Shown piece after piece: positions 1-9,889 of a DNA stretch of 64,000 bases. Numbering within the stretch: position 1 is the first letter of the stretch; every line of letters starts with the position of its first letter. A program made the translations under genes and the position numbers. The DNA is from Arion vulgaris (Eukaryota > Mollusca > Gastropoda > Stylommatophora > Arionidae), in assembly GCA_020796225.1 (NCBI GenBank), contig CM036753.1, positions 83,743,941-83,807,940 on the forward strand, in the 5' to 3' direction. A model generated the notes under the pieces. That model was not told where the DNA came from and searched no databases. It saw nothing but the letters and a program-made list of their open reading frames with translations.

Positions 1-1295
1 GATTCTGCACCAGAGAGGAGGTTGTAAGACATCGACTACGCTCGACATGTTGGATGGTCTGACTGACATCATGGTTCGACAAGAGATCGAAGTTAGAACT
101 GATTCACTGCACCAGAGAGGTAGAGTTGTAGAGAGACATGATCGACTACACCGACATGTTGGATGGTCTGACTGACATCATGGTTCGACAAGAGATCGAA
201 GTTAGAACTGATTCACTGCACCAGAGAGGGAGAGTTGTAGAGAGACATGATCGACTACGCCGACATGTTGGATGGTCTGACTGACATCATGGTTGCAAGA
301 GATCAGTAGAACTGATTCACTGCACCAGAGGGAGAGTTGTGAGAGACAGGATCGACTACGCGACATGTTGGATGGTCTGACTGACATCATGGTTGACAAG
401 AGATCGAGTTAGAACTGATTCACTGCCAGAGAGGAGAGTTGTTGAGAGACATGATCACTACGCGACATGTTGGATGGTCTGACTGACATCATGGTTCAAA
501 GAGATCGAGTTAGAACTGATTCACTTCACCAGAGAGGGAGAGTTGTAGAGAGACATGATCGACTACGAAGTTAGAACTGATTCACTGCACCAGAGAGGGA
601 GAGTTGTAGAGAGACATGATCGACTACGTCGACATGTTGGATGGTCTGACTGACATCATGGTTCGACAAGAGATCGAAGTTAGAACTGATTCACTGCACC
701 AGAGAGGTAGAGTTGTAGAGAGACATGATCGACTACACCGACATGTTGGATGGTCTGACTGACATCATGGTTCGACAAGAGATCGAAGTTAGAACTGATT
801 CACTGCACCAGAGAGGTAGAGTTGTAGAGAGACATGATCGACTACGTCGACATGTTGGATGGTCTGACTGACATCATGGTTCGACAAGAGATCGAAGTTA
901 GAACTGATTCACTGCACCAGAGAGGGAGAGTTGTAGAGAGACAGGATCGACTACGCCGACATGTTGGATGGTCTGACTGACATCATGGTTCGACAAGAGA
1001 TCGAAGTTAGAACTGATTCACTGCACCAGAGAGGGAGAGTTGTAGAGAGACATGATCCACTACGTCGACATGTTGGATGGTCTGACTGACATCATGGTTC
1101 GACAAGAGATCGAAGTTAGAACTGATTCACTTCACCAGAGAGGGAGAGTTGTAGAGAGACATGATCGACTACGTCGACATGTTGGATGGTCTGACTGACA
1201 TCATGGTTCGACAAGAGATCGAAGTTAGAACTGATTCACTGCACCAGAGAGGAGATTGTATAGAGACATGATCGACTACGCCGACATGGCACTTG
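1..1295 (+). repeat. 109-bp satellite array derived from a LINE 3' end
   Basis: About 11 to 12 head-to-tail units run from the window edge. The landmark CGACATGTTGGATGG recurs at 43, 152, 261, 361, 463, 630, 739, 848, 957, 1066 and 1175, so the clean period is 109 bp. The unit matches the last part of the RTE-like LINE ORF at 63520-63635, sharing ATGTTGGATGG, GACATCATGGTTCGACAA and GAGAGACATGATCG in the same order and strand. The array ends near 1285 with CGCCGACATGGCACTTG, which matches the LINE's own end. 109 is not a multiple of three, so it does not encode a repeated protein. Units between 261 and 630 carry many one-base deletions and one irregular 167-bp spacing. The array is cut by the window edge. 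Confidence 0.9.
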
Positions 1296-1459
1296 GATGA
1301 TTGGTGATTCAGATATCTACTGGATATAGTATAGCATCCACAATTGTTTTTTCATAACCTTTAAACTTTGCTAAATAGTAAATTATTATTGAGATAAATA
1401 ATTATTTGTGAAATGTGTGCCTTTTTGTTTTTGTCAATGTTCAAGCTGTGTTTGGTGCC

Positions 1460-1716
1460 GGTGCCTGCAAGGGAAGCAAAGAATAGTACCACTGCAACCT
1501 ACAATGCATGTCGTAGAGGCGACTGATGTAGGCCCTAGGGATGCTACACTAGTAAATAAAAAGCAGCGCAGAAATCAGATGTGCTGGTCTACTTGTAGGT
1601 GCATAGCTGGCACAATGTACAATCGCTCTTGGGCTCAGATCACATACAAATCACACAGAGTGGTTGACAAGTGATTGATATGGAGTGTTCGAAGAAGAAA
1701 AGAAGCTGTGTACGTA
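1460..1716 (+). mobile_element. SINE-A copy (short non-autonomous retroposon)
   Basis: This matches, in order, the reverse complement of 53250-53400 and of 51800-51930 plus 52371-52520: AAAGAATAGTACCACTG, then GCATGTCGTAGAGGCGACT, then CTACTTGTAGGTGCATA, then a 3' end rich in GAAGAA. Copies at unrelated loci with similar boundaries show that it is a dispersed repeat. The 88-codon open frame across it (1408-1674) is not credible as a gene. No clear polymerase III boxes are visible at its start. Confidence 0.75.
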
Positions 1717-3015
1717 AGTAAGAATAATTTCCTGTACCTTACAATTTTTCTTAGTTATTTCCTTTGATTAAATTTGAAAAGTGAAATGAGTGCAGTATTA
1801 GGTTAGTCAATAGCCATTTTAAATATTTGAATTTTTGTTTCCCAATTTTTATATGGGACATAAATGCAGTAGTCAAAATAATAATTATGCATTATTGTTC
1901 ATGTAAAATTGTGATGAGCTGGTATGGAAATAAATGATGATACTGTATATGATTTTTGTTTAATTTTACCAGAATGTATTGTAATAGTTGAGTAAGTAGC
2001 CTTACTTCTTCTGATTAAATTTGCTTATCTGTAAAGAGGCAGCAATTGTGTTCTTAAGTAGCATAAATAAGAAGTGTTCATTTTGTATTTTACTTCCATT
2101 TAATGTCTTTTTGAATATCCATGTCGTGCTGTTTAAACGGTATCTGAATGTTACAACTGGATTCATCATGTAAATATGTATTATAGCAAACTTAATGAGT
2201 TGTGTGTGTAAAGATGATTTTTTTTTTCCCTGTATTTAGACAAAAAGCACAATAACATAACATTGTTGACAGCAGGTGAGCATGTCTATGACTCTTGACA
2301 AGCTGTCATTTATTTTAATTTTTTAAATTTTATTTATTGTTCTTGTTCAAAACTATTATTATGTTATTTTTTATACAGGCATTGTTGACATTTTATTTCT
2401 ATGTCTGTCATACTTTCCTTTTAGAATAGTTTGATATTTTTCTCATGTGCAAAATAATTAAGAATTCTTGTAAAATTTATTAGTAATATTTTTCTGCCAT
2501 TACTTCCATTTAATTTATTCTTTTCAGTTGTTTTTTGCTCTCCATTTTAAAAGTCTATTTATTTGACTTTACAGATTCTTTTAGCGCACAGCATTGGTTT
2601 GCACATTTGATTATTTTTTTTAAGAGATTGCTAATAATACAGGCTATTTTGGTGCTATATATTTTATGAGTTGTTGTCCATTGCAAAGCAGATATCATGC
2701 TGTGTTAGTGATGAAGTGTCTTAGCTATTGCAGGGTTTAAGGCTAGCTTGGGCCCCAAAAACATTTAGTTTTTCAGTTGGACTACAGGAAACCCTTATTC
2801 TTTACTTGGGAATCTAAATTGCAGTTTTTTGTTTTTATTAAAGCATTGGGCTTCTACACAGCAACGTCGCAGTGGGTAGACCTAGGTAGGTGTAAAAACT
2901 CAGTCTTCATATTTTCGAATGAGAGCTGCTCAGAATTTGTTTCAATGTAATTAGTTGTCTATTGGCTCTATGAATGCATCCACCCTTTAGACGCAATCTT
3001 CTTCTTCTGCATTCT
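1717..3015. other. AT-rich sequence, no gene seen
   Basis: Homopolymer T/A runs and short AT-rich words only. I see no long open frame, no recognisable transposase or reverse transcriptase motif and no tandem array. Confidence 0.6.
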
Positions 3016-3235
3016 CACTAGATTGGGATTTCAGAGTCTCTAATAAAGGCAGCCGTCTGCCTCAGATTATCAGTAACACCATACAGTTTGTCTTGGGCGC
3101 TGGTGTACGTGGGCCACCTCTTTCTTCTCAAGTCTGCATACTGGGGGCAGTTTTGTAGGATATAATTCCTATGATTTCTGCTTTCCCGTTTGTGCCGACC
3201 TCTTCCCACAGTAAGTTATAGCCACCCTTGTGATG
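3016..3235 (-). pseudogene. LINE ORF2 C-terminal fragment (zinc-knuckle tail)
   Basis: The minus strand encodes the tail found after RNase H in many animal LINEs: an ILQNCPQYADLRRKRWP stretch followed by LYGVTDNLRQTAAFI and a stop. The usual Cys/His cluster before it is damaged. Only about 65 residues remain, so this is a decayed 5'-truncated copy. The clade is not assignable by eye. Confidence 0.65.
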
Positions 3236-3399
3236 GTAGGTCTGACATTCTTACTGCGTGGCTAAATCTCAGAGGCAGATTGGCAAACGTAGAATCCATT
3301 ATACCATTCCTCATTGTGAGGGTCGTTGCACCATGTTATGCGCCTTACGGCCTGGTGCATCCGTTTTCTGCAAGCATTTGTTTCGGGTTAGTATTCCTT

Positions 3400-3532
3400 A
3401 GCGGACACGTGCATCCAATTTCAGCCAAACCTTCTTAGTCGCCTCTTACAACATGTGTGGCAGGTAACAGTGGTTCTATTCTTTACACCCCAAATTTGGG
3501 CCCGGTAACCACTCGGGCGAGACACAATCAAG
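3400..3532 (-). mobile_element. SINE-B copy, partial
   Basis: Read on the minus strand it begins CCGAGTGGTTACCGGG, continues with GGTGTAAAGAATAGAACC and the core around TGTAAGAGGCGACTAAG, and stops after a GAAATTGGATGCACGTGTCC-type segment. The same order is seen at 14382, 17096, 52228 and 55405. The distal part, which carries a CTTGGCAAAGATCAAACAT segment, is missing here. Confidence 0.75.
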
Positions 3533-3534
3533 TG

Positions 3535-3675
3535 GGCACTACACTTTGATCTTGGCCAAAATGCTGGTACCTCTGAAGTCAGAGTAAGGCTTGCCTGAAT
3601 GGCAAGGGACACTAGTGATAAGGAAAGCAAGCTTCATACTTAAATAAGTCAAGAGGTGTCATGACTACACCTAAA
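3535..3675 (+). mobile_element. SINE-J fragment
   Basis: It contains GGTACCTCTGAAGTCAGAG, then GCCTGAATGGCAAGGGA, then GATAAGGAAAGCAAGC. The same succession occurs at 22095-22290 and 59870-60170, which defines a dispersed short repeat. It directly abuts the SINE-B copy. Confidence 0.55.
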
Positions 3676-4454
3676 TTCACAGCAGGCCAACAGAAGAAAG
3701 ATGGGTTTTTGCCAAATTGAGTCACTAGAACAACTCTATATAATAACTAGCTGGCACGCTCTTAGCTCAGAGATGTGCTGATTTGTTGAACAAAGCCTTT
3801 CAGACTGCGACACATTATATTATTTCCCTTTATTCAATATTTCATTTTCTATTTGTTTCATTTAAAATGACATCCAGCATTTAATTATGCAAAAATGTCT
3901 TTCTGTTAAGTTAGTAACCTTGTTACATTAACTTCCATAGGTTCTCTTCTTGGATACTGACCTTCCATACCATTACATAGAAGAAGTACATACATAACAA
4001 ATACATTGTTGTAAACACTCCATTTTGTCATAGTCTATTGATAGTTATCAAAGGACTATCATCATAACACTCCATTTTGTCTATTGTGTATCTCATTATT
4101 GAATGTCTTTATATAAATAGCATATCATTGTTGATAACCATCTAAAGTTTTCTTGGCTATCAAGACTTTGATGTGGTATTCATTTATGTTATTGTTATAC
4201 TTTTGTAAATTTTTTATATATTCGTTGATAGTTTTAAGTTTGGGTTTCTTTTCTTCTTAAATTGTTCTCTAGTTTTGATGTTTCAACATTTTCATTGTCA
4301 GCTATCATTTATTGTTAATTCAAAGTTTTTATTGGTTCATTGTGAAGAACACACAGAGAAATTATAATAAATATTATTTTACAGAAACATATTGTATTTT
4401 GTTATCTTTATAGAAATGTACACACATGAAAGAAACTGAAATGTTGACTGGAAA
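3676..4454. other. AT-rich sequence, no gene seen
   Basis: Low-complexity AT-rich DNA. I see no coding or repeat signature beyond short imperfect duplications such as CACTCCATTTTGTC near 4017 and 4069. Confidence 0.55.
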
Positions 4455-5087
4455 AAACTTATACTAAGATGTTAATGTTGAGTAATGAGAGACATTTATA
4501 CTGAGATGTTAATGTTGAGTAATGAGAGACATTTATACTGAGATGTTGAGTAATGAGAGACATTTATACTGAGATGTTAATGTTGAGTAATGAGAGACAT
4601 TTATACTGAGATGTTAATGATGAGTAATGAGAGACATTTATACTAAGATGTTAATGTTGAGTAATGAGACATTTATACTAAGATGTTAATGTTGAGTAAT
4701 GAGAGACATTTATACTGAGATGTTAATGATGAGTAATGAGACATTTATACTAAGATGTTAATGTTGAGTAATGAGAGACATTTATACTAAGATGTTAATG
4801 TTGAGTAATGAGAGACATTTATACTAAGATGTTAATGTTGAGTAATAAGAGACATTTATACTAAGATGTTAATGTTGAGTAATGAGAGACATTTATACTA
4901 AAATGTTAATGTTAAGTAATGAGAGACATTTATACTAAGATGTTAATGTTGAGTAATGAGAGACATTTATACTGATGATGTTAAATTATGAGATATGATG
5001 AGAATGAGACATTTATACTGAGATGTTAATGATGAGTAATGAGAGACATTTATACTGAGATGTTAATGATGAGTAATGAGAGACATG
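4455..5087 (+). repeat. 37-bp tandem array (about 17 copies)
   Basis: The unit contains AGATGTTAATGTTGAGTAAT followed by GAGAGACATTTATACT. Variants alternate between ACTAAGATG and ACTGAGATG and between GTTGAG and GATGAG, and a few copies lack the second GA or the TTAATG step. Positions 4970-5010 are disordered. The array ends at GAGAGACATGCCGCAG. Confidence 0.9.
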
Positions 5088-5186
5088 CCGCAGTTGTTCA
5101 AAATTCAGTGTTGGTAGAGATGGTTAAGGAGGCCATAGTTGCTCAGTATCCACTGACAGACGTTAAAGGATAGGTATACTGATGGT

Positions 5187-5256
5187 ACCTGTGGCTCACC
5201 GGTTAAACACACTCCTCACTCTGCCCCTCAGGCATCCATGTCTGCTTGTACAATGG
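5187..5256 (+). repeat. Short dispersed repeat with tRNA-like start
   Basis: CTGTGGCTCACCGGTTAAAC followed by ACACTCCTCACTCTG recurs inverted at 8245-8312 as AGTGTGGTTAACCAGCGAGC. It is probably a SINE head fragment. The box-A-like word TGGCTCACCGG is the only promoter-like feature, and the copy is too short to classify. Confidence 0.4.
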
Positions 5257-5263
5257 GTAACTC

Positions 5264-5584
5264 CAAGCTTTTTAAATCACTGTATACAATATAAATCTGC
5301 TACAACGAAAAGATCAAAGCACTATCTTTCAGTTAAGAACAGGACACGTTGGACTGAATTACCATCTACACAGAATAAACCCCACACACCTACCACACTG
5401 TAGAAAGTGCAGTCATTCATGTGAGACAGTACAGCATATCTTGCTTGAATGTCCTGGACTACATAAAGCTAGACAAGAACTCCTCCCACCACACCCATCT
5501 GTTCATAATACCCTTTACACTAGTCTTCCACAATTACAGAACACGTGCAGACTCTACAAATTGGCATTGGCTGTCCAAGAGTGA
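5264..5584 (+). pseudogene. LINE ORF2 C-terminus with zinc knuckle
   Basis: One frame runs from about 5282 to the stop at 5582. It encodes FQLRTGHVGLNYHLHRINP, then HCRKCSHSCETVQHILLECP, then a leucine-rich tail ending ALAVQE. The CxxC...HxxxxC knuckle and the LRTGH-like lead-in are standard for the tail after RNase H in Jockey/I-group LINEs. The rest of the element is absent. The last 87 bp are duplicated in tandem directly downstream. Confidence 0.75.
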
Positions 5585-5696
5585 AAACTTGCATCCCTGG
5601 TTAGAAGAAGTCTTCCACAATTACAGAACACATGCAGATTCTACAAATTGGCATTGGCTGCCCAAGAGTGAAAACTTGCATCCCTGGCTAGAAGAA
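5523..5696 (+). repeat. 87-bp direct duplication of a LINE 3' end
   Basis: GTCTTCCACAATTACAGAAC begins at 5523 and again at 5610. Both copies run to the same TAGAAGAAG end with few substitutions. The duplicated piece is the last coding part and the end of the LINE fragment above. Confidence 0.85.
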
Positions 5697-5710
5697 GAAA
5701 TCACTGTATA

Positions 5711-5955
5711 GATCCAATATCAGTTTTGATGTCTTCATCCAACAGGCGGTTGCTGAGAAACCGAAGGACAGATCACAATATCAGTTTTGATGTCTTCATC
5801 CAACAGGCGGTTGCTGAGAAACCGAAGGACAGATCACAATATCAGTTTTGATGTCTTCATCCAACAGGCGGTTGCTGAGAAACCGAAGGACAGATCACAA
5901 TATCAGTTTTGATGTCTTCATCCAACAGGCGGTTGCTGAGAAACTGAAGGACAGT
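5711..5955 (+). repeat. 61-bp tandem array (4 copies)
   Basis: AATATCAGTTTTGATGTC starts at 5716, 5777, 5838 and 5899. Each unit ends with GGTTGCTGAGAAACCGAAGG. The copies are nearly identical. The array sits between a plus-strand LINE end and a minus-strand LINE end. Confidence 0.9.
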
Positions 5956-5957
5956 AC

Positions 5958-7000
5958 TCAGGATAGTACATCCACATAAGCCTCCGGAGCTAGAAACCTT
6001 GATAGACTACATCGAATCATACCATAACTAACCATTTTTAACCTTCCGGAGCACTGGCCAAGAGTCGGACACAACAACGGCTCAAGTAAACAGTCTAAGA
6101 GAAACCCGGAGGCAGCAGTAAGGGCCTCAATCTCCATCCTTATACTGGAAGTAGTTGTCCTGTATGCTCTGTTCAGCTCTGCTACAACCCTACTATGCAT
6201 GCTAGCTAGGAAATCCCAGCCTCACTACTTACCATGATGAACTGACCCCTTGGTTAATACAATATTATTATCATCATGGATGACATAATAGAACATTATC
6301 TGTTATCAGCTGCTTAATTGTGAGTTCAACCTTCGTGTTGCACCAATTTCAATTGAAGAGCAATGATAACATTGTGGAAGTTGACCATGCTACCATTTAT
6401 CGGGATCCATTCTTCCTCTTTTGGTAGGGTCTCAACTGTGGTCACTTGACTAATTGTTCTCTCAACCTCGGCCATCAAACGTGACTCCAAGAAGGTCAGC
6501 CCTGACTATGAAATTATTTAAAGAGCACCACAACATACTCGCCTTCTCAGGATTGACCTGCGAGTGAGACTCCCTACATAAACAAGAGCTGATATGCAAT
6601 ATGTCTTGGATCAAGCCGTGTGTATCTGATAAGTCGTATATATTTATTTTAGATGTCATCTGCATACGTCAACATTCGGCCTAACTTGGTTGACTGAGTT
6701 TTGGCTACATTTGGTGTGTAGATATTGAATAACACTGGTGATAGAGAGGGAACTCTGTCGCAATCCAAGGCATATTCGTGCAACGTCTGACGTCCGTTTT
6801 CCTAAACGTAGTGCAACGGTCCTCTCCACCAAAGAAACAGCTATTCAGTTCAACGTCCAAGGATAGAAACCACATTTTTGCAAAGAGAATACCATGCTTG
6901 AAAAGTCCACTTTGTTTGACACACCATCCAAGTCAATGACAACAGCAACAGTTTCATGCTTGGATTAGAAGTCCTCGTAAGCATCTTAAGTTATACTTTT
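5958..7000 (-). pseudogene. Decayed LINE: reverse transcriptase to RNase H
   Basis: Read from 7000 downward, the minus strand gives a reverse transcriptase segment (VIDLDGVSNKVDFSSMVF near 6900), then a frame ending NFIVRADLLGVTFDGRG near 6470, then an RNase H piece with YRTTTSSIRMEIEALTAA near 6140. The same RNase H signature, with a central ME, occurs at 24531 and 56860, so this is one family. There are many stops and frameshifts and it is non-functional. Confidence 0.7.
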
Positions 7001-7036
7001 ATATACATACTCTTTCTGTCTCTCTCTCTCTCTCTA

Positions 7037-7310
7037 GCCTGTGACGCTCAGCGCAGCAACACATCCTCACCATTCTTTCTATTCTTGCCAGTTCTCTGTA
7101 TTGTGTTCCAGCTGTGATTGATTTCTTTCAGTTTTTGTACTACTGCTCTCCTCCAGGTCGTTTTGGTTCTTCCACATTTTTATTTACCCTCAGATGTCCA
7201 TCTCAGTGCAGTTTTCGTGACATAGCTTGTCTATGTGCATCAGTACCACATAACCGATCCATCTCCAGCGTTGTCTGTTGGATAATGGTGCTCATATTAT
7301 TTTGTTGAGA
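7037..7310 (-). pseudogene. Possible LINE 3' fragment
   Basis: A short TC microsatellite at 7014-7036 precedes sequence whose minus-strand reading resembles the basic C-terminal region of RTE-like ORFs (CGTDAHRQAMSRKLH, then a VEEPKRPGG stretch). No catalytic motif is present. The assignment is weak. Confidence 0.35.
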
Positions 7311-7654
7311 CTATAGAAAAAGTTCTTTGTTATAGATTGTATTTGGCCACTATACGTGTAAGATCATTCGGAGACAAGTTGTATGGAAGATGGAGAGTTT
7401 CGACATATCTATTGCATGCATAATGTATACATATATATTATGACAAATTTGAAAAAATTCTAAGATATTAGAAGAATCTACCGTCATCAACATCTACACA
7501 TCAGAAAATCCTAACTTACAAAGAAGTCATAATATATGTGTGTGTGTGTTTAGTATAATACATATTATAATAATAATAATTTTATAGTAACATTCGTTTT
7601 CATACCACGTGATTAATTGAGAAATGCAGTTTTATGTACGTTTTTAAAATATAT
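7311..7654. other. AT-rich sequence, no gene seen
   Basis: It contains short AT, GT and TAA microsatellites (near 7430, 7535 and 7565) and nothing else that I recognise. Confidence 0.5.
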
Positions 7655-7785
7655 ATCTTTTTTTTCACTAACGGCACACGATGGGTGATGCGGTCAACAT
7701 CACGCTGGCCGTCTTTACTTTCCGGTTTTTCTCTTATACCCAATTGATCCTTGTTGACCTCAGTGCCTTTTTCGGTCTAAAAATA
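7655..7785 (-). mobile_element. SINE-C copy, partial
   Basis: GGCACACGATGGGTGATG, then CATCACGCTGGCCGTC, then TTTACTTTCC align with 28310-28375 and 58810-58860. The tRNA-like head seen in other copies (minus orientation) is missing, so the copy is truncated. Confidence 0.7.
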
Positions 7786-8244
7786 ATTCCCTATACATAT
7801 ATATATATATACACTCTGAACCTGAGAGAAAACTCTCAGCTTAACATAACATCACAAACTAAGACATTCCTTCGACATTTAGACACAGCCTGAGTCTTTA
7901 CATCCTGCAAGAAACTAACAACATATGTGTGATCTTGTGTTTCTCATCTTTACCATCAACTTTGACTTTTCGTATCACTACCACTACAGACAACGTTGTT
8001 CCACCTTCATCTTCAGTTTCTCTCTCTTCGTTACCTTAAGATTATCTACGTACTCTCTCTCATACATATAGTTACATAAATGCACATACACGCACATATA
8101 AACCTATACACAGACACTCATTGACATATTTTCACACACACATCCATATAAATACACTACTAATACAGTTTTTAAAAATATACAAAAAGATAAAATAAGA
8201 AAGAAAAACGTTTTCAGGAACACCATGTTGATACACGTTTGGAA
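7786..8244. other. No gene seen
   Basis: AT-rich with AT and CA dinucleotide stretches and no coding signal. Confidence 0.5.
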
Positions 8245-8289
8245 ATACATTGTGTACACGTAGAACTTGATGACTGAGGGACAAAGTCA

Positions 8290-8450
8290 GGAGTGTGGTT
8301 AACCAGCGAGCCACAGAAACTATCAATGTGCACACCCTTGGACATCTATTGGGTGAGACTGAGCACCTATGGGTCTGCTCGGAGTGCCACAAAGTCGGTT
8401 CAGTAACCAATAACTGGTTGGATACAGATGATGGTTACACATTGATCATT
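8290..8450 (+). pseudogene. LINE C-terminal fragment (RNase H family tail)
   Basis: The frame reads GETEHLWVCSECHKVG, which matches RRSEHLWTCPECYDD at 25030 in the same LINE family. The CxxC remains of the zinc knuckle and the flanking acidic tail are visible. The inverted short repeat at 8245-8312 overlaps its left side. Confidence 0.6.
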
Positions 8451-8649
8451 CTGTTAGGTATGTTATTCTTCTGTACGCTGAAGAAAGCAAGCCCGATTCC
8501 CACATAACCACTCTCTTTCTCAGCTCTCTAGCGTACGCAATGTCTCTCGCGCGCAACCTCTCTCACACACCACACACACTTTCAAACGTATTCTCTCCCA
8601 TACCCACCCACCCTCACGCACGAACATTCACATTCCCTCTCGTATGAAA

Positions 8650-8775
8650 TGAAAATCGTGACATATCCTTTACAGGACGTAGCCATCAACCACAGTCAAC
8701 GAGTCGTTGATTTTACTAGGCACCACTTATACGTTCAGTAGTGTGCCATTGCTTTCTGAACGGTGAGGTCTATTA
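8650..8775 (-). mobile_element. SINE-D copy, 5'-truncated
   Basis: GGACGTAGCCATCAACCACA, then AACGAGTCGTTGATTTTA, then CTGAACGGTGAGGTCTATT match 30145-30245 and the reverse complement of 23590-23700. The tRNA-like half is missing, so only the distal half is present. Confidence 0.8.
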
Positions 8776-8784
8776 AAGATACAT

Positions 8785-9300
8785 GTGCACAGTATATGCT
8801 CTCTTTCTCACACACATCAGCACATGCTCTCTTTCTTTAACATGCTTTCGCTCTTTCACACACACACACCAGCACATGCTTTCTTTCACACACATCCGCA
8901 TATGCTCTCTTTCTCTTTAACACACAAGCTAGCACATGATATTTCTTTCACTCACACACACCAACACATGTTCTCTATTTCCCATACACGCCAGCACATA
9001 CTTTCTTCCCCTCTCTCTCTCTCTCTCTCACACACACTTTACTTTCTCTCTTACATTCACCGACTCTCATACATTCTATTTCTCAAGACACTTACACATT
9101 CTCACACACACGCTATTTTTCTCTCTTTCTCGAACTCTCTCATACCAGCACACATTCTCTGTCTCATACACACGCATTCTCATACATACACACACAAGCA
9201 GATGCTCTCATACACACATACATACACCAAGACAAGCTCACTTTCTCTCTCTCTCTCTCTCTCTAACACACACATAAACCTGCACATGCTTTCTCTTTGT
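8785..9300 (+). repeat. CA/TC-rich low-complexity block
   Basis: A roughly 500-bp imperfect pyrimidine-rich tract alternates TCTCTCT and ACACACA with recurring CAGCACATGCT words. Pyrimidine bias produces long spurious open frames rich in His, Ser, Leu and Thr. I do not read these as protein. Confidence 0.85.
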
Positions 9301-9889
9301 CCCACACACACAGAGCAAAGTGTTTTCACTGTTCCAATGCTACTGTGAATGCTTTGATAACTCAGTGTGTGTACTTTCTCTTGCTGTTCTGTGGATTCCG
9401 GTTTTCATCTGGAATTCATTTCCTTAGTTCGCGTCTATCTGCAACTAGTTTACAGTTTTCTGAAGGTTTCTACCAGTGTGTGTGTGTCTATGCAACCGTG
9501 CATGTGTGTGTGAGTGCTTGTGTTTGTGAGCGCATGTATACATACACCCACAGACTCTAGTCAACGTTCGAAGATTTTTACGCTCGCGGTTCATCGAAAA
9601 GGTCGCTCCAGGTTTTCTACCTTAGCCTTAGGTTTCCTTTATGTGTCAGTACATCCGACCATGGCACTTTTTTCCAGGTCTTTTCACATCCATTTCTTCC
9701 AGACTGTATATTTAATACTTTCTTTGTCTTATTTTGTAGAAGAGCTTCGAGACAATGTTTTCTGTGCAATGATATACTTACTTTGCCGTAGCTTGTACAC
9801 ACGCATACCCCATACACATGTACACACACACATGAACACATACTAATTTATATGTATAATAATAATTCCTCTCGTACCGTTATACGTTT
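9301..9889. other. No gene seen
   Basis: Mixed sequence with GT and CA microsatellites near 9475-9530 and 9800-9840. No family motif was found. Confidence 0.5.

Noticed and set aside
1408..1674. A Cys-rich 88-codon secreted peptide
   Set aside because: The cysteines fall within a SINE-A copy that has homologues in both orientations elsewhere.
8785..9348. A 187-codon His/Ser/Leu-rich frame
   Set aside because: It is entirely within CA/TC low-complexity sequence. Pyrimidine bias removes stop codons.
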